Source: Plenodomus lindquistii
Lineage: Eukaryota; Ascomycota; Dothideomycetes; Pleosporales; Leptosphaeriaceae
Reading direction: 5' to 3'
DNA: 64,000 nucleotides
NCBI GenBank assembly: GCA_025504975.1
Contig: JANUWI010000007.1
Coordinates: forward strand, 62,001-126,000
The stretch's first letter is position 1, and every line of letters begins with the position of its first letter. Below are positions 11,801 through 21,646 of this stretch, one piece after another. Both the position numbers and the translations under genes were made by a program. The notes beneath the pieces were generated by a model that saw only the letters and a list, made by a program, of their open reading frames with translations, was not told the DNA's origin and made no database searches.

Positions 11801-12810
11801 TCGACGTCGTAGCACATCTCAGTAATTCCGTGCTCCACTTGGAGCCGCGTGTTCATCTCAAGGAAGAAGAAGTCACCTGACTTATCGTCAACAAGGTATT
11901 CAATTGTACCCGCAGAAGCATATTTGATAGACTCAGCAAGTCGTATCGCTGCATCTCCCAGCTTCGGTCTTAGTTCAGGATGCCGCTCGACGAAGGGACT
12001 TGGGCACTCCTCGATGACCTTCTGATGTCGTCTTTGAATCGAACACTCACGCTCGCCGAAGTGCACGGCCTGCCCCTGGCCGTTGCCGAATACTTGCACT
12101 TCAATGTGATGGCTCGCAGGGAAGAAGGCTTCGATGAAGACACCGGGATTCTTGAAGAGGGTCTGACCTCTCGATTGCACCATGCGAAAGCCATCTCGCA
12201 CCTCCTCGACCTTGTTACACGTGATGAGACCCATACCACCGCCTCCACCTGTAGCTTTGAGCATGACAGGAAATCCAAGGCGTTCTGCTTCTTCTACGGC
12301 ATTATCCTCGTTCTCGACAAGTCCCTTGGTGCCTGGCACGATTGGCACGTGTGCCTTCTCGGCCAACTCTCGTGCTGTGTGCTTGACGCCGAACGCTTCG
12401 ATCGACTCTGGTGAAGGTCCAACCCATACTATACCAGCTTCCCCTACCTGCCGCGCGAAGTCTGCGTTCTCGGAGAGGAATCCATAGCCAGGGATGATCG
12501 CATGTGCCCCCTTCTCTCGGGCTATTCGCAGGATCGCGTCGCCTTCAGTATATGCTGTGGCGTTGCTGCCAGGCAATAGTACAGCCTCATCGGCGTCGCG
12601 GACATGTTGCGACGCGGCATCTGCTTCCGAATAGATGGCGATGGTCTCGATGTTGAGCTTCTTCGCTGTTCTGCAGATGCGCACCTGCGGTTCGCGACGT
12701 CAGTTGTTGGCATCCGGAACGCTTCCGCGCTGCCCCGACACGAACTAGTAAACACTCACAGCTATCTCACCACGATTAGCAATAAGCAGTTTCTTCAAAT
12801 TATCCATCAT
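8900..12810 (-). CDS. lamA: Urea-carboxylase-like biotin enzyme (LamA-type), BC + AHS2 + AHS1 + BCCP
   Basis: ATP- and biotin-dependent carboxylase of about 1242 aa. Four exons (12760-12810, 11547-12684, 9106-11489, 8900-9055) are separated by introns of 75, 57 and 50 nt, and exon lengths sum to a clean frame. Domain order: a biotin carboxylase starts at LLIANRGEIAVRICRTAKKL, with the Gly-rich ATP loop GGGGGMG and EMNTRLQVEH. Next comes the KipA/AHS2 (PxpC-like) carboxyltransferase half, starting near PGAYTLIQDLPGR. The KipI/AHS1 (PxpB-like) half follows (about VRYRQGGDDHLLVEYG...). Last is a biotin-carrier domain with biotinyl-lysine in EAMKLE. There is no amidase (allophanate hydrolase) domain, unlike yeast Dur1,2. 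It is divergent from the LamB/YcsF gene, a layout matching the lam (lactam utilisation) locus of Aspergillus nidulans. A lactam or cyclic-amide substrate is therefore more likely than urea; this is inference. Confidence 0.85.
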
Positions 12811-13172
12811 GGCCTGAATTGCATATCGATCAGTCTAGAGGCCGTCACAATACCTCCTCGAGACATACGCATCACCAGTGTCCTAAAATGTCTCAGAGTT
12901 GGAGTAATTGGAGCACCTCCTCTGCTACCCCGCCTACACGCCTATCTAACCCTGATCGGTCGCGACTTGGAGGTTGCCAATGATGCGGACGGTCGCCAAT
13001 TGGTCACAGGGTGTTCACGGCGGTGTTGCGGTGCGGCAGATACAATCGTGGCGTGTCATAGAAGGTGGGGCTGATAACGGTGTTGACGGCAAGATTTGAT
13101 ATGACGATGCGACGGCTACAGCTATAGCTACAGGTTCACAGCGATACGTCACCAACACCATTCAATCTCGCG
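12811..13172. promoter_or_regulatory. Bidirectional promoter of the lamA/lamB pair with GATA sites
   Basis: A 362-bp region between the two divergent start codons. It contains an HGATAR-type site TGATAA at 13072-13077 (plus strand) and AGATAG on the minus strand at 12942-12947. These match the core bound by AreA-family nitrogen regulators. In A. nidulans the lam genes are divergently transcribed and under nitrogen and omega-amino-acid control, so shared regulation is plausible here. Binding is not shown by the sequence alone, since six-base sites occur often by chance. Confidence 0.4.
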
Positions 13173-14031
13173 ATGCCCGCAATCAAGCATCCAGTCAAGA
13201 TCAATGTGGACCTAGGAGAGGGCTATGGCAACTTCAAGTGCGGGCCTGACGATGAGCTGATCCCGTTAATAGATCATGCGAATGTGGCATGTGGTTTCCA
13301 TGCAGGGTACAATGGCATCATACACATTGAGAGAATATTTACTGAGCATACCAGTGACCCGCTGATAATGCAACAAACAGTCCTCGCCTGCAAGAAGCAT
13401 AACATCGCGATTGGCGCGCATCCTGGTCTTCCCGATATTCAAGGCTTTGGACGGCGCGAGATCAAGATGTCGCCTGAAGAACTGACAGCTGCAGTGAGAT
13501 ACCAGGTCGGAGCTCTCAAAGCTTTCTTGGATGCTGAGGACCTGCCTTTGAATCACGTCAAACCCCATGGCGTGTTGTACGGTATGATGTACAGGGACAA
13601 GGAAGTATGCAGAGCAGTATATGCCGGTGTACCAAAGGGTACGACAGTGTTTGGTCTTGCAGGCACACTACATGAGGAAGTCGCAAAAGAGATGAATTTG
13701 CCCTTCGTTGCAGAACTATACGGGGATGTCAAGTACAACAACGACAGAACACTCGTTATTGATAGGAAGAAGAAGTACGTCTGACACACCTGACTACTAG
13801 AAAAGGGAATTTGCTAACGTTTCTAGACCGTGGCAACCAGAGGAAGCAAGAAAACACATACAAAGTCAAGTGGAAAACGCCACTGTCACGGCGGTGACTG
13901 GAGAGGAGCTTCAACTCCCAGTTAGCGACTATGAGGTATCAATCTGCTGCCACTCAGATTCGCCTGGTGCAGTGGATATTGTCAAAGCAGCACGAGAGAT
14001 TGTCGACGCGTTCAATCAGAAGAACTTTTGA
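13173..14031 (+). CDS. lamB: LamB/YcsF family protein (5-oxoprolinase subunit A-like)
   Basis: Homologue of bacterial PxpA (YcsF), which opens 5-oxoproline in concert with PxpB and PxpC; in A. nidulans the family member LamB is needed for lactam use. Three exons (13173-13306, 13355-13774, 13827-14031) give about 252 aa, the usual family length. The first intron (13307-13354) is only 48 nt, in frame and stop-free, so a naive translation carries 16 spurious residues. Removing it restores ACGFHAGDPLIMQQTV, which matches the family. Other signatures are INVDLGEGYGNF, AIGAHPGLPDIQGFGRR, HVKPHGVLY and EVSICCHSDSPGA. The second intron (13775-13826) has a textbook GCTAAC branch point. The adjacent enzyme supplies the PxpB- and PxpC-like domains, so the pair probably works as one system, presumably cytosolic. 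Confidence 0.9.
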
Positions 14032-14845
14032 GCATCGGAGGGAGGCTGTACGAGCGGACAGACGTCTCGTGGGTTCAGTTCATGTCAAAGGGTACCATAT
14101 TTCCAGCTCGGACTTCCCTGGCTCCATTTGAGAACGAGAACCTCAGCCTCAACTTCACCCAATCCGCACCTGCATGTTACTGCGCTTCAATCCCACAACA
14201 TCCAACAGACTGAAAGTGACAAATTGAAAACTCTCGATCTCAACAGGCGCAAGCACTCCGTTTAGCAAAGGAATCGACGTCCATACCCTATGCTACCCTA
14301 TGCTTGGTCTCAGGTTGTGCCAATAGGATCCATAATCTACTAATCGTTCCACCTGTGAACACAGACAGTCTACCTACTGACAGATCCAACCACGTGTTGA
14401 AAGGTGCCGCCGCCCATTGGAGTGGCATGACTCGCTAGCCGATCCCGACTCCAAGGTTCCCCGCATCAGGTCCTTCCTTCACGCAGGAAGGATGAGCCAC
14501 TTCTTTACGTCCTTACCGGACGTTGTTCATAGCTAAAGCATTACAAGGACATGGTTGATCTCATGCCCGCAATCTCGACCAGCGATAGTCGCGCCGCGGA
14601 CCGAGACGATGTCGCCATTGCGTGCTAGGGACTACTGAGCTACCGCTGCCAGGAGGAATTACCGTTTCCAGGACCAAGGACCGCGTACCATACCACAATA
14701 AGTCCCATGAATGCACAACAATGTACGTAGTAGATGACGACGGGTATTAGTAGTCCCACGCGACCATTTCTACTATGTTCTCTCGGGCTGAGCAATCTTT
14801 TCTTCCCGGTGCAACTTCGCGTCTTCATTCATCCCACAGCCCTCC
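14032..14845. other. Intergenic region, no gene recognised
   Basis: About 0.8 kb downstream of the LamB gene. Only short open frames without recognisable features occur. I see no repeat or mobile-element signature. Confidence 0.4.
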
Positions 14846-16726
14846 ATGTACTCGTACCTACTGACTTGGCTTGCCCTTACGGGTACAGGGATTACAGCGT
14901 CGTTGCAAAGTAACAATCCAGTGGTTCAAGTTGAATACGGTTCTATCGTAGGGCTAAACTCGCCACAGTACAGACAGGATTTCTTTCTTGGTGTACCTTA
15001 TGCTCAACCGCCAGTTGGAAGTCTGAGATTCAGTCGGCCGCAGAGCATCAAAAGACTAGATAAAAGACTCCAGCGGAAGATCCAAGCGCAGAAATACGCT
15101 GATCATTGCGTCGGCTATGGAGTAGGTAGTCCCAGAATTCCTTCATTGATCGAGCTAACATTTGCAGCTTGATCAAACATTCTACAATGCGTCAGAGGAC
15201 TGCCTCTATCTCAATGTTGTGCGTCCCACAGGATTAAAATGAGAAAAGCTCCCCGTCGCCTTCTGGATTCACGGTGGAACTTTCTTGAATGGTGGCAGCG
15301 CTGATCAACGCTACAATCTCTCTTTCATTATCGAGCAATCCGTCGCCATTGGTAAACCCATCATTGGAGTTTTCAATCAATTACCGGTTGAGTCTGTGGG
15401 GTTTCACGAGTTCAAATGAACTTGCTGAGGAAGGCTCCTTGAACCTTGGCCTCCACGATCAGCGAATGGCACTGCAGTGGGTTCAAGAGAATATCAAGAG
15501 CTTTGGGGGTTAGGTTTTTCATACTTCAGGATCAACGCAAGCAGTAATACTCACACTGGGCAGGCGATCCAAGAAAGGTGACTATATATTTGGTGAATCG
15601 GTGAGTGCTTGGCCTGTGCCTTGTTTAGGTTTGTTGCTGCTAAACGTTCAATATATAGGCCGGTGCAGCCTCCGTTGGCTTTCATGTGAGTGACCCTACG
15701 ATACGGCAAAATGATCTTAGCTCATGGATCGCAGCTCACCGTGTACGGTGGGCGCGAGGACGGCCTCTTCCGCGCAGCAATCATGCAATCCGGCGAGCCA
15801 ATCTTCTGTATTGCCCAAGGCGGTCCCAATTCAACACAAGCAGCATTCGATACTGTTGTATCGCAAGTCGGCTGCAGTACTGCGGTGAGCAAAGTCGAGT
15901 GCCTGCGCCAGGTACCCTTCAAGACTCTGAATGCGACCATGAACGGAACACTTTCCACAACCGGTGGCTTCAACCCCGTTATCGATGGCGATTTAATTCA
16001 AAACTACGGTAGTCATCAGTTATCCAAGGGTGAATTTGTCAAGGTTCCTATCATCGTAGGCGCGAATAGCGATGAGGGTGCATCATTCAGCCCCTACGGC
16101 ATCAACACGACCGAACAGTTCATAGCGAACCTTGCGACGCTGCCACTCGCTTTCCAGGACAAGATACTTGAAGCCTATCCAGATGATCTATCCACTAATT
16201 TCATAGTAGCACTTGGCAATCAACGACCTGCGTCAGGATTTGGACAGCAGTTCCGTCGTGTCGCAACTTATATCGGTGACAACCTCTTCATCGCTCCTCG
16301 TCGCTAGACCGCCGCCACTTGGGCCGCACATAACGTGACCACCTACGCGTACCGCTTCAACGCCGACCAAGCTGGTTTCACACCTAAGCTCGCAATCTCA
16401 CACTTCAAAGAAATTGGTTTCGTATTTCGTAACATCCTTGGTGTTGGATGGCGACCAGATATCAAGCCTTTCGAAGGAAAGCCGCAGCGTTACGTTGACC
16501 TTGCTACTTTCATGAGCTCATCTTGGGCGAGTTTCGTTTTCGACTTGGATCCCAAAGCTGGAGTGATCGATCTAAAAATATAGAGAGGTGGCCGAAATAT
16601 AGCTTGGAGAATCCGCAGGACTTTGTCTTCGAGGCGAACATTACTCGTTACGTTGACAAGGATACTTGGAGGAAAGAGGGCATCGATCTAATCAACGCAA
16701 ATGCGCTGAAAGTCTATGGACGGTAA
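14846..16726 (+). pseudogene. Decayed secreted type-B carboxylesterase/lipase
   Basis: Remnant of an alpha/beta-hydrolase of the carboxylesterase type-B family. A signal-peptide-like start (MYSYLLTWLALTGTGITASL) leads to FFLGVPYAQPPVGSLRF, EDCLYLNVVRP and the oxyanion-hole region FWIHGGTFLNGGS. Next come the nucleophile-elbow region near 15590-15670, YGGREDGLFRAAIMQSG, and a C-terminal segment ending NANALKVYGR. At least five lesions interrupt it. There is a TGA where Trp is expected (about 15240), an extra T near 15370, and a 2-nt TA duplication near 15588. There is also a TAG where Gln is expected (about 16306), and a frame change near 16555. Several normal introns remain recognisable. The two nonsense codons are compatible with C-to-T or G-to-A changes, as expected of repeat-induced point mutation, though two sites prove nothing. 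It is very unlikely to encode active enzyme. Confidence 0.85.
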
Positions 16727-17042
16727 GACCTCCAGGCTGTTGTCGAGGGGGTTTTGTTTCAGACCTGTCGGAATTCGAGAAGACGTGGGCAGGCCGCCTT
16801 CGCGTTAATGGACCTCTACGACTTTCACAGTACCACAGACAGAATACATGGCTCAGCACTCGGGGAAGGATGCTTTGTCATCTTAGCTACGCAACGCGCA
16901 GCGCAAAGTCAATGTCACATTGGGTTTCTCGCTCCACGACGTACAGTCCCCTCACTCCCCGACGCCACCTGTCTAGATATACTGCACTCAACACATGCTC
17001 CAAAAACTTATGCGGACCCGCCCACACTGTGTGATCATCACC

Positions 17043-17583
17043 TCACTCCGTCCGCGTACAATTAAACCACTTAGGCTTCAGCCCCCAAAACCTCGCCTCA
17101 TGTCCCGGATGGCCCCTCGGCCCCTTTACAAACGACGAATCATCATCCACCGCATCAATGCAATCGTTGACCTCCCTGCTTCATGTTAGCTCATTCACTC
17201 AGCGACGGCCTCCCCACGTGCCAATGAACATCCGCCTCTCGGACATTCTCTACACTCAACGCCCAAAGGAGCCCTCCCACGTACCTGAAGAACCCACATC
17301 GACAACCCCCATACAAACTATACGCCCACGCCTCCTGATATCCCGGGATACTCTCATTGTAGTAAATGGGCGCGCACCAGTTGATCGCGGGCAGGCTGAC
17401 GCTGGTGCTGCTGTTGTGTTCGGTGAGAGCGTAGCCACAGTTGTAGGGCTCGGGGAGTGTATAGTCGGGTGGAGAGGAGGGCGTGGACGGTGGTGCGTAG
17501 ACTGGTGGGGAAGTTTGAGACGGGGCGGGAGCGGAGAGGGCGAGCGGGAGGAAGAACAAGATGGGAAGGAGGGTGGACAGCAT
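17043..17583 (-). CDS. Small secreted six-cysteine protein
   Basis: Unrecognised secreted protein of about 143 aa. Exon 1 (17285-17583) starts with a clear signal peptide (MLSTLLPILFFLPLALS, then APAP). A Pro/Ser/Thr-rich linker and a cysteine-bearing core follow. A 109-nt intron (17176-17284), with GTACGT donor and GCTAAC branch point, leads to exon 2 (17043-17175), which ends in FNCTRTE. The mature chain has exactly six cysteines, in contexts NCGYAL, NWCAP, GCRCGFF, NDCID and FNCT, enough for three disulphides. The downstream exon was found only by splicing; reading through the intron gives a shorter, wrong C-terminus. Size, signal peptide and paired cysteines fit the general profile of small secreted fungal proteins. 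No enzymatic motif is seen and no role is claimed. Confidence 0.65.
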
Positions 17584-18815
17584 GGTGGAGATGCGGGGAG
17601 CGAGGTTGGTTGCTGAGTTCGCTGCTTTGTCTTTGGTCGAGGTTTGTGCGAATATTTCGTGTGGTGCGCAGACGTGTACCAGCGCTGGTAATATATTGAT
17701 TCAGTGTTTGCTGTCACCCAGTTTGCTCGTGGTTCTGATGCTCATTTCCGTGAGGTCAGCCCGCTCTTCATATACCCCTCCGGCATGCCGCCACATCGAG
17801 TTCCCTCTTAGCCTAGATATTCCAGCCAAGCTGTCAGATGCAAACTTCCGTCCGCAGCGTGGCGTTCGTGCCTTGCAGCTTACCCCCATTTTCGCCCCTC
17901 AACGGAGCACAACATTCATTGTTTGGGAGCGCTGCTTCACGACTATAAGCAGAGACAATCCAATGCAATCATTCCCTTGCCATCTTGGTTCGTGAGAGCT
18001 AGAGAACAGACTTCCGATCAAGCCACCCAACGACGTGTCTAGGCTGCACGAGCATTGCTGTTTAGTTTCTGACCGCTAGAAAACGATGTCGCCGTGCTAC
18101 GCTCAACGTTCGTATCGACTCCCAAGTGCAGCGGCATGGCGTGAACTATGGTCCATGCAAACGCAATGCATGCTTTATTGGCACAGTTGAGGGGCATTTG
18201 TTACTGCGCTGGAGAGCGTAGTGATAGGTCGGACGAAAGCGGTGAGCTAGCCTGATGTGTTACTGCAACGGTATGACGATGCAGGACACAAAAATGTGTT
18301 TGCGGTGAGGCGTACAAGATGGCTATATTGAGACGCAAGAAGAGTGGATGAAGCTGTGCAAGAGGGCACCGCATGAACGATATACTGGCTCCGATGGACT
18401 GGGAACCTGCAAGTAACTTGAGTGGGCCCCGGGCCGCATCTTTGGCGCTGATGTAGAGGAGGACATTGAGCTGTGGCTATGTGATGAATGATGAGCCAAT
18501 CCACCTATCATGGTATAGAGACTTGTGAACAAGCAATTATGACAGTGTATTTGAAGCTGAGAGAATTATGAATCTTGTTCCGTCGTCGAACTAATTGAGT
18601 AGAAAGTGTGATCAGAGAATTTGGAGGTGCTGCCGGTACAGAGTAGGGGGCGGATCTCAGGGCCAATAAGCGGAAGTCAGGAACCCTGTCAGCTTCTATG
18701 CAGCATTCGACATTTACACATGTGAGTCGGGAAATGATACTTGCAGTGCCATCAACGCCTGCTGACACGTCATGATCATCCCTCAAACAATCGCATTTCA
18801 TTGAGACCAACTCAT
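17584..18815. other. Intergenic region, no gene recognised
   Basis: About 1.2 kb upstream of the small secreted protein gene and downstream of the SDR gene. Several minus-strand open frames up to about 100 codons (18247-18819) have no recognisable domain, no credible exon joins and irregular composition. I do not support any as a gene. Confidence 0.4.
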
Positions 18816-19838
18816 TCAAGTTTCCTTGAATCCAACTAGTTCATTGCTCATGACCCAGAGCTTTTCTTCATTCTCAGGGTCGTATGCCCAGCTCTCATAC
18901 CCAGGATCCATCATGGTATAGCCCTCCGTGACCGGGGGACTGACCTGGCAGTCCTCCAAATAAAGTCCACCCTTGCCTTCCCAGACCTTTGCAACTGCAG
19001 CCCAAACAGTAGTCGCAGCGCCTTGCTCGGGGCTCTTCATTCCTTTGGCGATGCTGGGGTCAGTCTGAGACGCCTTCTTCTGCTCCTCTGGCATAAACTT
19101 CATCAAGCCACTCGCAATCCCGCCCGGATGCAGAGATAGGGCATGGAGACCCTTGGAGCCGTAGTGACGCTCGATGTAGTTGGCAAACCAAATATTAGCC
19201 GTCTTGGCATGAGCGTAGGCGCGCGAGGGGTCGTATTCGCCCTGGAGCTGGAAGTTTTCCATCTTGGGGGGAAAGTGGCGATGTGCGGATGAAGCAACGC
19301 TGACGACTCTGGAATGGAAGTCCGAGGTGGCGCAGGCAAGAAGCGCAGGTTTGACTAGTTGAAATAGGAGGAAGTGCGCGAGATGGCAGGTGCCGACCTG
19401 GAGTTCAAACCCATCTTCAGTTTTGCCCTCTGGGCAAGCCATGATTCCGGCGTTATTGATCAGAACATTGAGCTTATTATTGCTGGCAGCGAGGAACTCT
19501 GCAGAGCACTTGCGGACGGAGTTTAGAGAGTTGAGATCCAGGTGGAGAAGCTCGACCTTGCCAGGCTCCAAGATTGCAGCGAGCGCCTTCTTGCCCTTTT
19601 CCAGATCACGAGCAGTGGTGAAGATGTGGGCGCCTGTGGACTTGAGGGCGCGGGCTGTCTCAATGCCGATTCCAGAGGAGCATCCTGTGATGAGAATGGT
19701 CTTGCCGGTGAGCTTCCCCTCTAGGGCGTCGTCTTTGATGATATCTCGGGCAGTAGGACGGGCGTCGGCTGGGCCCTTGCATTCCTTGTGAGCGGCGGCG
19801 TAGCGAGTGAACTCAGGAGAGCTGTACTGGGAGGACAT
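18816..19838 (-). CDS. Short-chain dehydrogenase/reductase (retinol-dehydrogenase/WWOX-like)
   Basis: Single-exon NAD(P)-dependent oxidoreductase of 340 aa, start MSSQYSSPEFTRYA. The Rossmann fold begins at about residue 47 with TILITGCSSGIGIETARAL (TGxxxGxG cofactor loop). The acidic strand ends HLDLNSL, and the structural NNAG motif is in LINNAGIM. The catalytic Ser is in VVSVASSAH, and YxxxK is present as YAHAK. The SLHPGG segment closes the active site. The C-terminal extension of about 60 residues is typical of fungal WW-domain-oxidoreductase-like SDRs that lack the WW domains. Substrate is unknown. The start lies 300 bp from the divergent KRR1 gene, so regulatory sequence may be shared. 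Confidence 0.85.
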   Translation of the reverse strand: MSSQYSSPEFTRYAAAHKECKGPADARPTARDIIKDDALEGKLTGKTILITGCSSGIGIETARALKSTGAHIFTTARDLEKGKKALAAILEPGKVELLHLDLNSLNSVRKCSAEFLAASNNKLNVLINNAGIMACPEGKTEDGFELQVGTCHLAHFLLFQLVKPALLACATSDFHSRVVSVASSAHRHFPPKMENFQLQGEYDPSRAYAHAKTANIWFANYIERHYGSKGLHALSLHPGGIASGLMKFMPEEQKKASQTDPSIAKGMKSPEQGAATTVWAAVAKVWEGKGGLYLEDCQVSPPVTEGYTMMDPGYESWAYDPENEEKLWVMSNELVGFKET

Positions 19839-20138
19839 GTTGACGGAATGCAATCTTTCTGCGATGAGCGGGTTGAAGAAAAGTATTGGCCGATGTGGTT
19901 TGGAGTCACGGTGGATGTATTGGAGTCAGGAAAGTGGAATTGAACGCACGTGAGCCTGGAAGGGGAGGCCATATCGCTCATCTCGGACGAGGTGTTGAGG
20001 CGGAATCCTGAGCGGAGATAAGCTGCTCTTAGGCTAGTGGACGCTAGAGGTTAGCGCGCCCGATGGTCGATTGCGCAAAAAAGTTGGCGGCGCATTGTCA
20101 GTCTCGAGCACACGCGCCAAACCACAGCCGCAGCCACG

Positions 20139-21229
20139 ATGCCCTCGACACACAAGAAGGACAAGCCCTGGGACACGGACGACATTGACAAGTGGAAGGT
20201 ATGCACGCGCCATGCAGGCGTCTCTCCGGGAACATGCGCTGACACCCGAATCCCGCGCAGATTGAACCTTTCAAGCCAGAGGACAACACGGCCGGCGCCT
20301 TCACCGACGAGTCGCGCTTCTCCACCCTCTTCCCCAAGTACCGCGAGCAGTACTTGAAGGCATCATGGAAGTTCATCACGTCGGCGCTGGCCAAGCAGGG
20401 TGTGGGCTGTGAGCTCAACCTGGTCGAGGGCTCCATGACCGTGTGGACGACGCAAAAAACCTACGACCCCGCGGCAATCTTGAACGCGCGCGACCTGATC
20501 AAGCTTCTTGCGAGAAGCGTGCCCGCCCCGCAAGCCATCAAGATCCTCGACGACGACGTAGCCATGGACATCATCAAGATCCGCAATCTCGTGGGCAACA
20601 AGGACCGCTTCGTCAAGCGGCGGCAGCGCATCCTCGGCCCCAACGGCTCCACCCTCAAAGCCCTCGAACTCCTCACAGAAACATACCTCCTCGTCCAAGG
20701 AAACACAGTCGCAGCCATGGGCCCCTTCAAGGGTCTCAAGACGGTCCGCCGAATCATCGAAGACACAATGCACAACATCCACCCCATCTACGCCATCAAA
20801 GAGCTCATGATCAAGAAGGAGCTCGCAAAGGACCCCGAACTCGTCAACGAGAGCTGGGACCGCTTCCTGCCCAACTTCAAGAAGCGCTCGCTGAGCAAGC
20901 GGCGCGTACCGCACAAAGTCACAGACAAGGCGAAGAAGGTGTACACGCCGTTCCCGCCACCGCAGGAGAAGAGCAAGGTCGACCTGCAGATTGAAAGTGG
21001 AGAGTTCTTCTTGGGCAAGCATGCCAAGGAGCGCAAGGCTAGAGAGGAGAGAGAGGAAAAGATGAAGGACAAGATGGATGCGAAGAGGAAGGAGCGCATG
21101 GCCGAGTATGTAGCACCAGAGGAGAACGGTGCCGAAAAGAAGAAGAAGAAGCGGAAACGGGAAGAAGGGGAGGAAAAGGAGAAGAAAAAGAAGAAGCGCA
21201 GTTCCGACGTTAATGTGGATGAAGAGTAA
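20139..21229 (+). CDS. KRR1: KRR1 small-subunit processome component
   Basis: Nucleolar KH-domain protein needed for 18S rRNA maturation and 40S assembly. Two exons, 20139-20198 and 20261-21229, give 342 aa. The short first exon encodes MPSTHKKDKPWDTDDIDKWK, a hallmark N-terminus, and joins to IEPFKPEDN. The core contains SRFSTLFPKYREQYL, FVKRRQRILGPNGSTLKALE (KH region) and VQGNTVAAMGPFKGLK. The C-terminus is an extreme Lys/Arg/Glu tract (about residues 270-335) typical of nucleolar proteins, followed by an acidic end. Length matches the family. It is one of four ribosome-synthesis genes in the window. Confidence 0.95.
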
Positions 21230-21646
21230 GGATTCCGATTCGATTCAAAAGTCATCAATGCGGTTTTATATTGGAGTCCATCTGCTGTTGCGGCTAAGAT
21301 GCCATTCAATGTTGGCATACTTACCTCGATGTCAACGGAGTGGGTCTGTATTCCATGAATCTATGTAGCATTACCAGGTGTTCAGGTTAGCTTTTCAAAG
21401 TTCAATACCCACAATTTCTATCGAGAAGCCTCAACTCCTCCATGACATTCACACAGCATTGCTTGACTAAGCCGTGCACTTGGCAGCCCTAAAGTTAGCC
21501 GCACGCGCCTAGTTCTGACATCTTACGTTTCAACACTCCAAGTCTTGGCATGGCAGCTGAACATCTCACATAGCTTGAAGATAACATGTTCATACCAAAA
21601 TTGTTTTCCTCAATTCCCCATCTAGTGTCGTTGTCGGCTTCTGACC

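Noticed and set aside
17256..17717. Alternative frames overlapping the small secreted protein
   Set aside because: Shadow frames rich in Pro/Ser/Thr from the low-complexity linker; only the signal-peptide frame has a matching second exon.
20363..21318. Long minus-strand ORFs opposite KRR1
   Set aside because: Shadow frames caused by the GC-rich, codon-biased KRR1 coding sequence.
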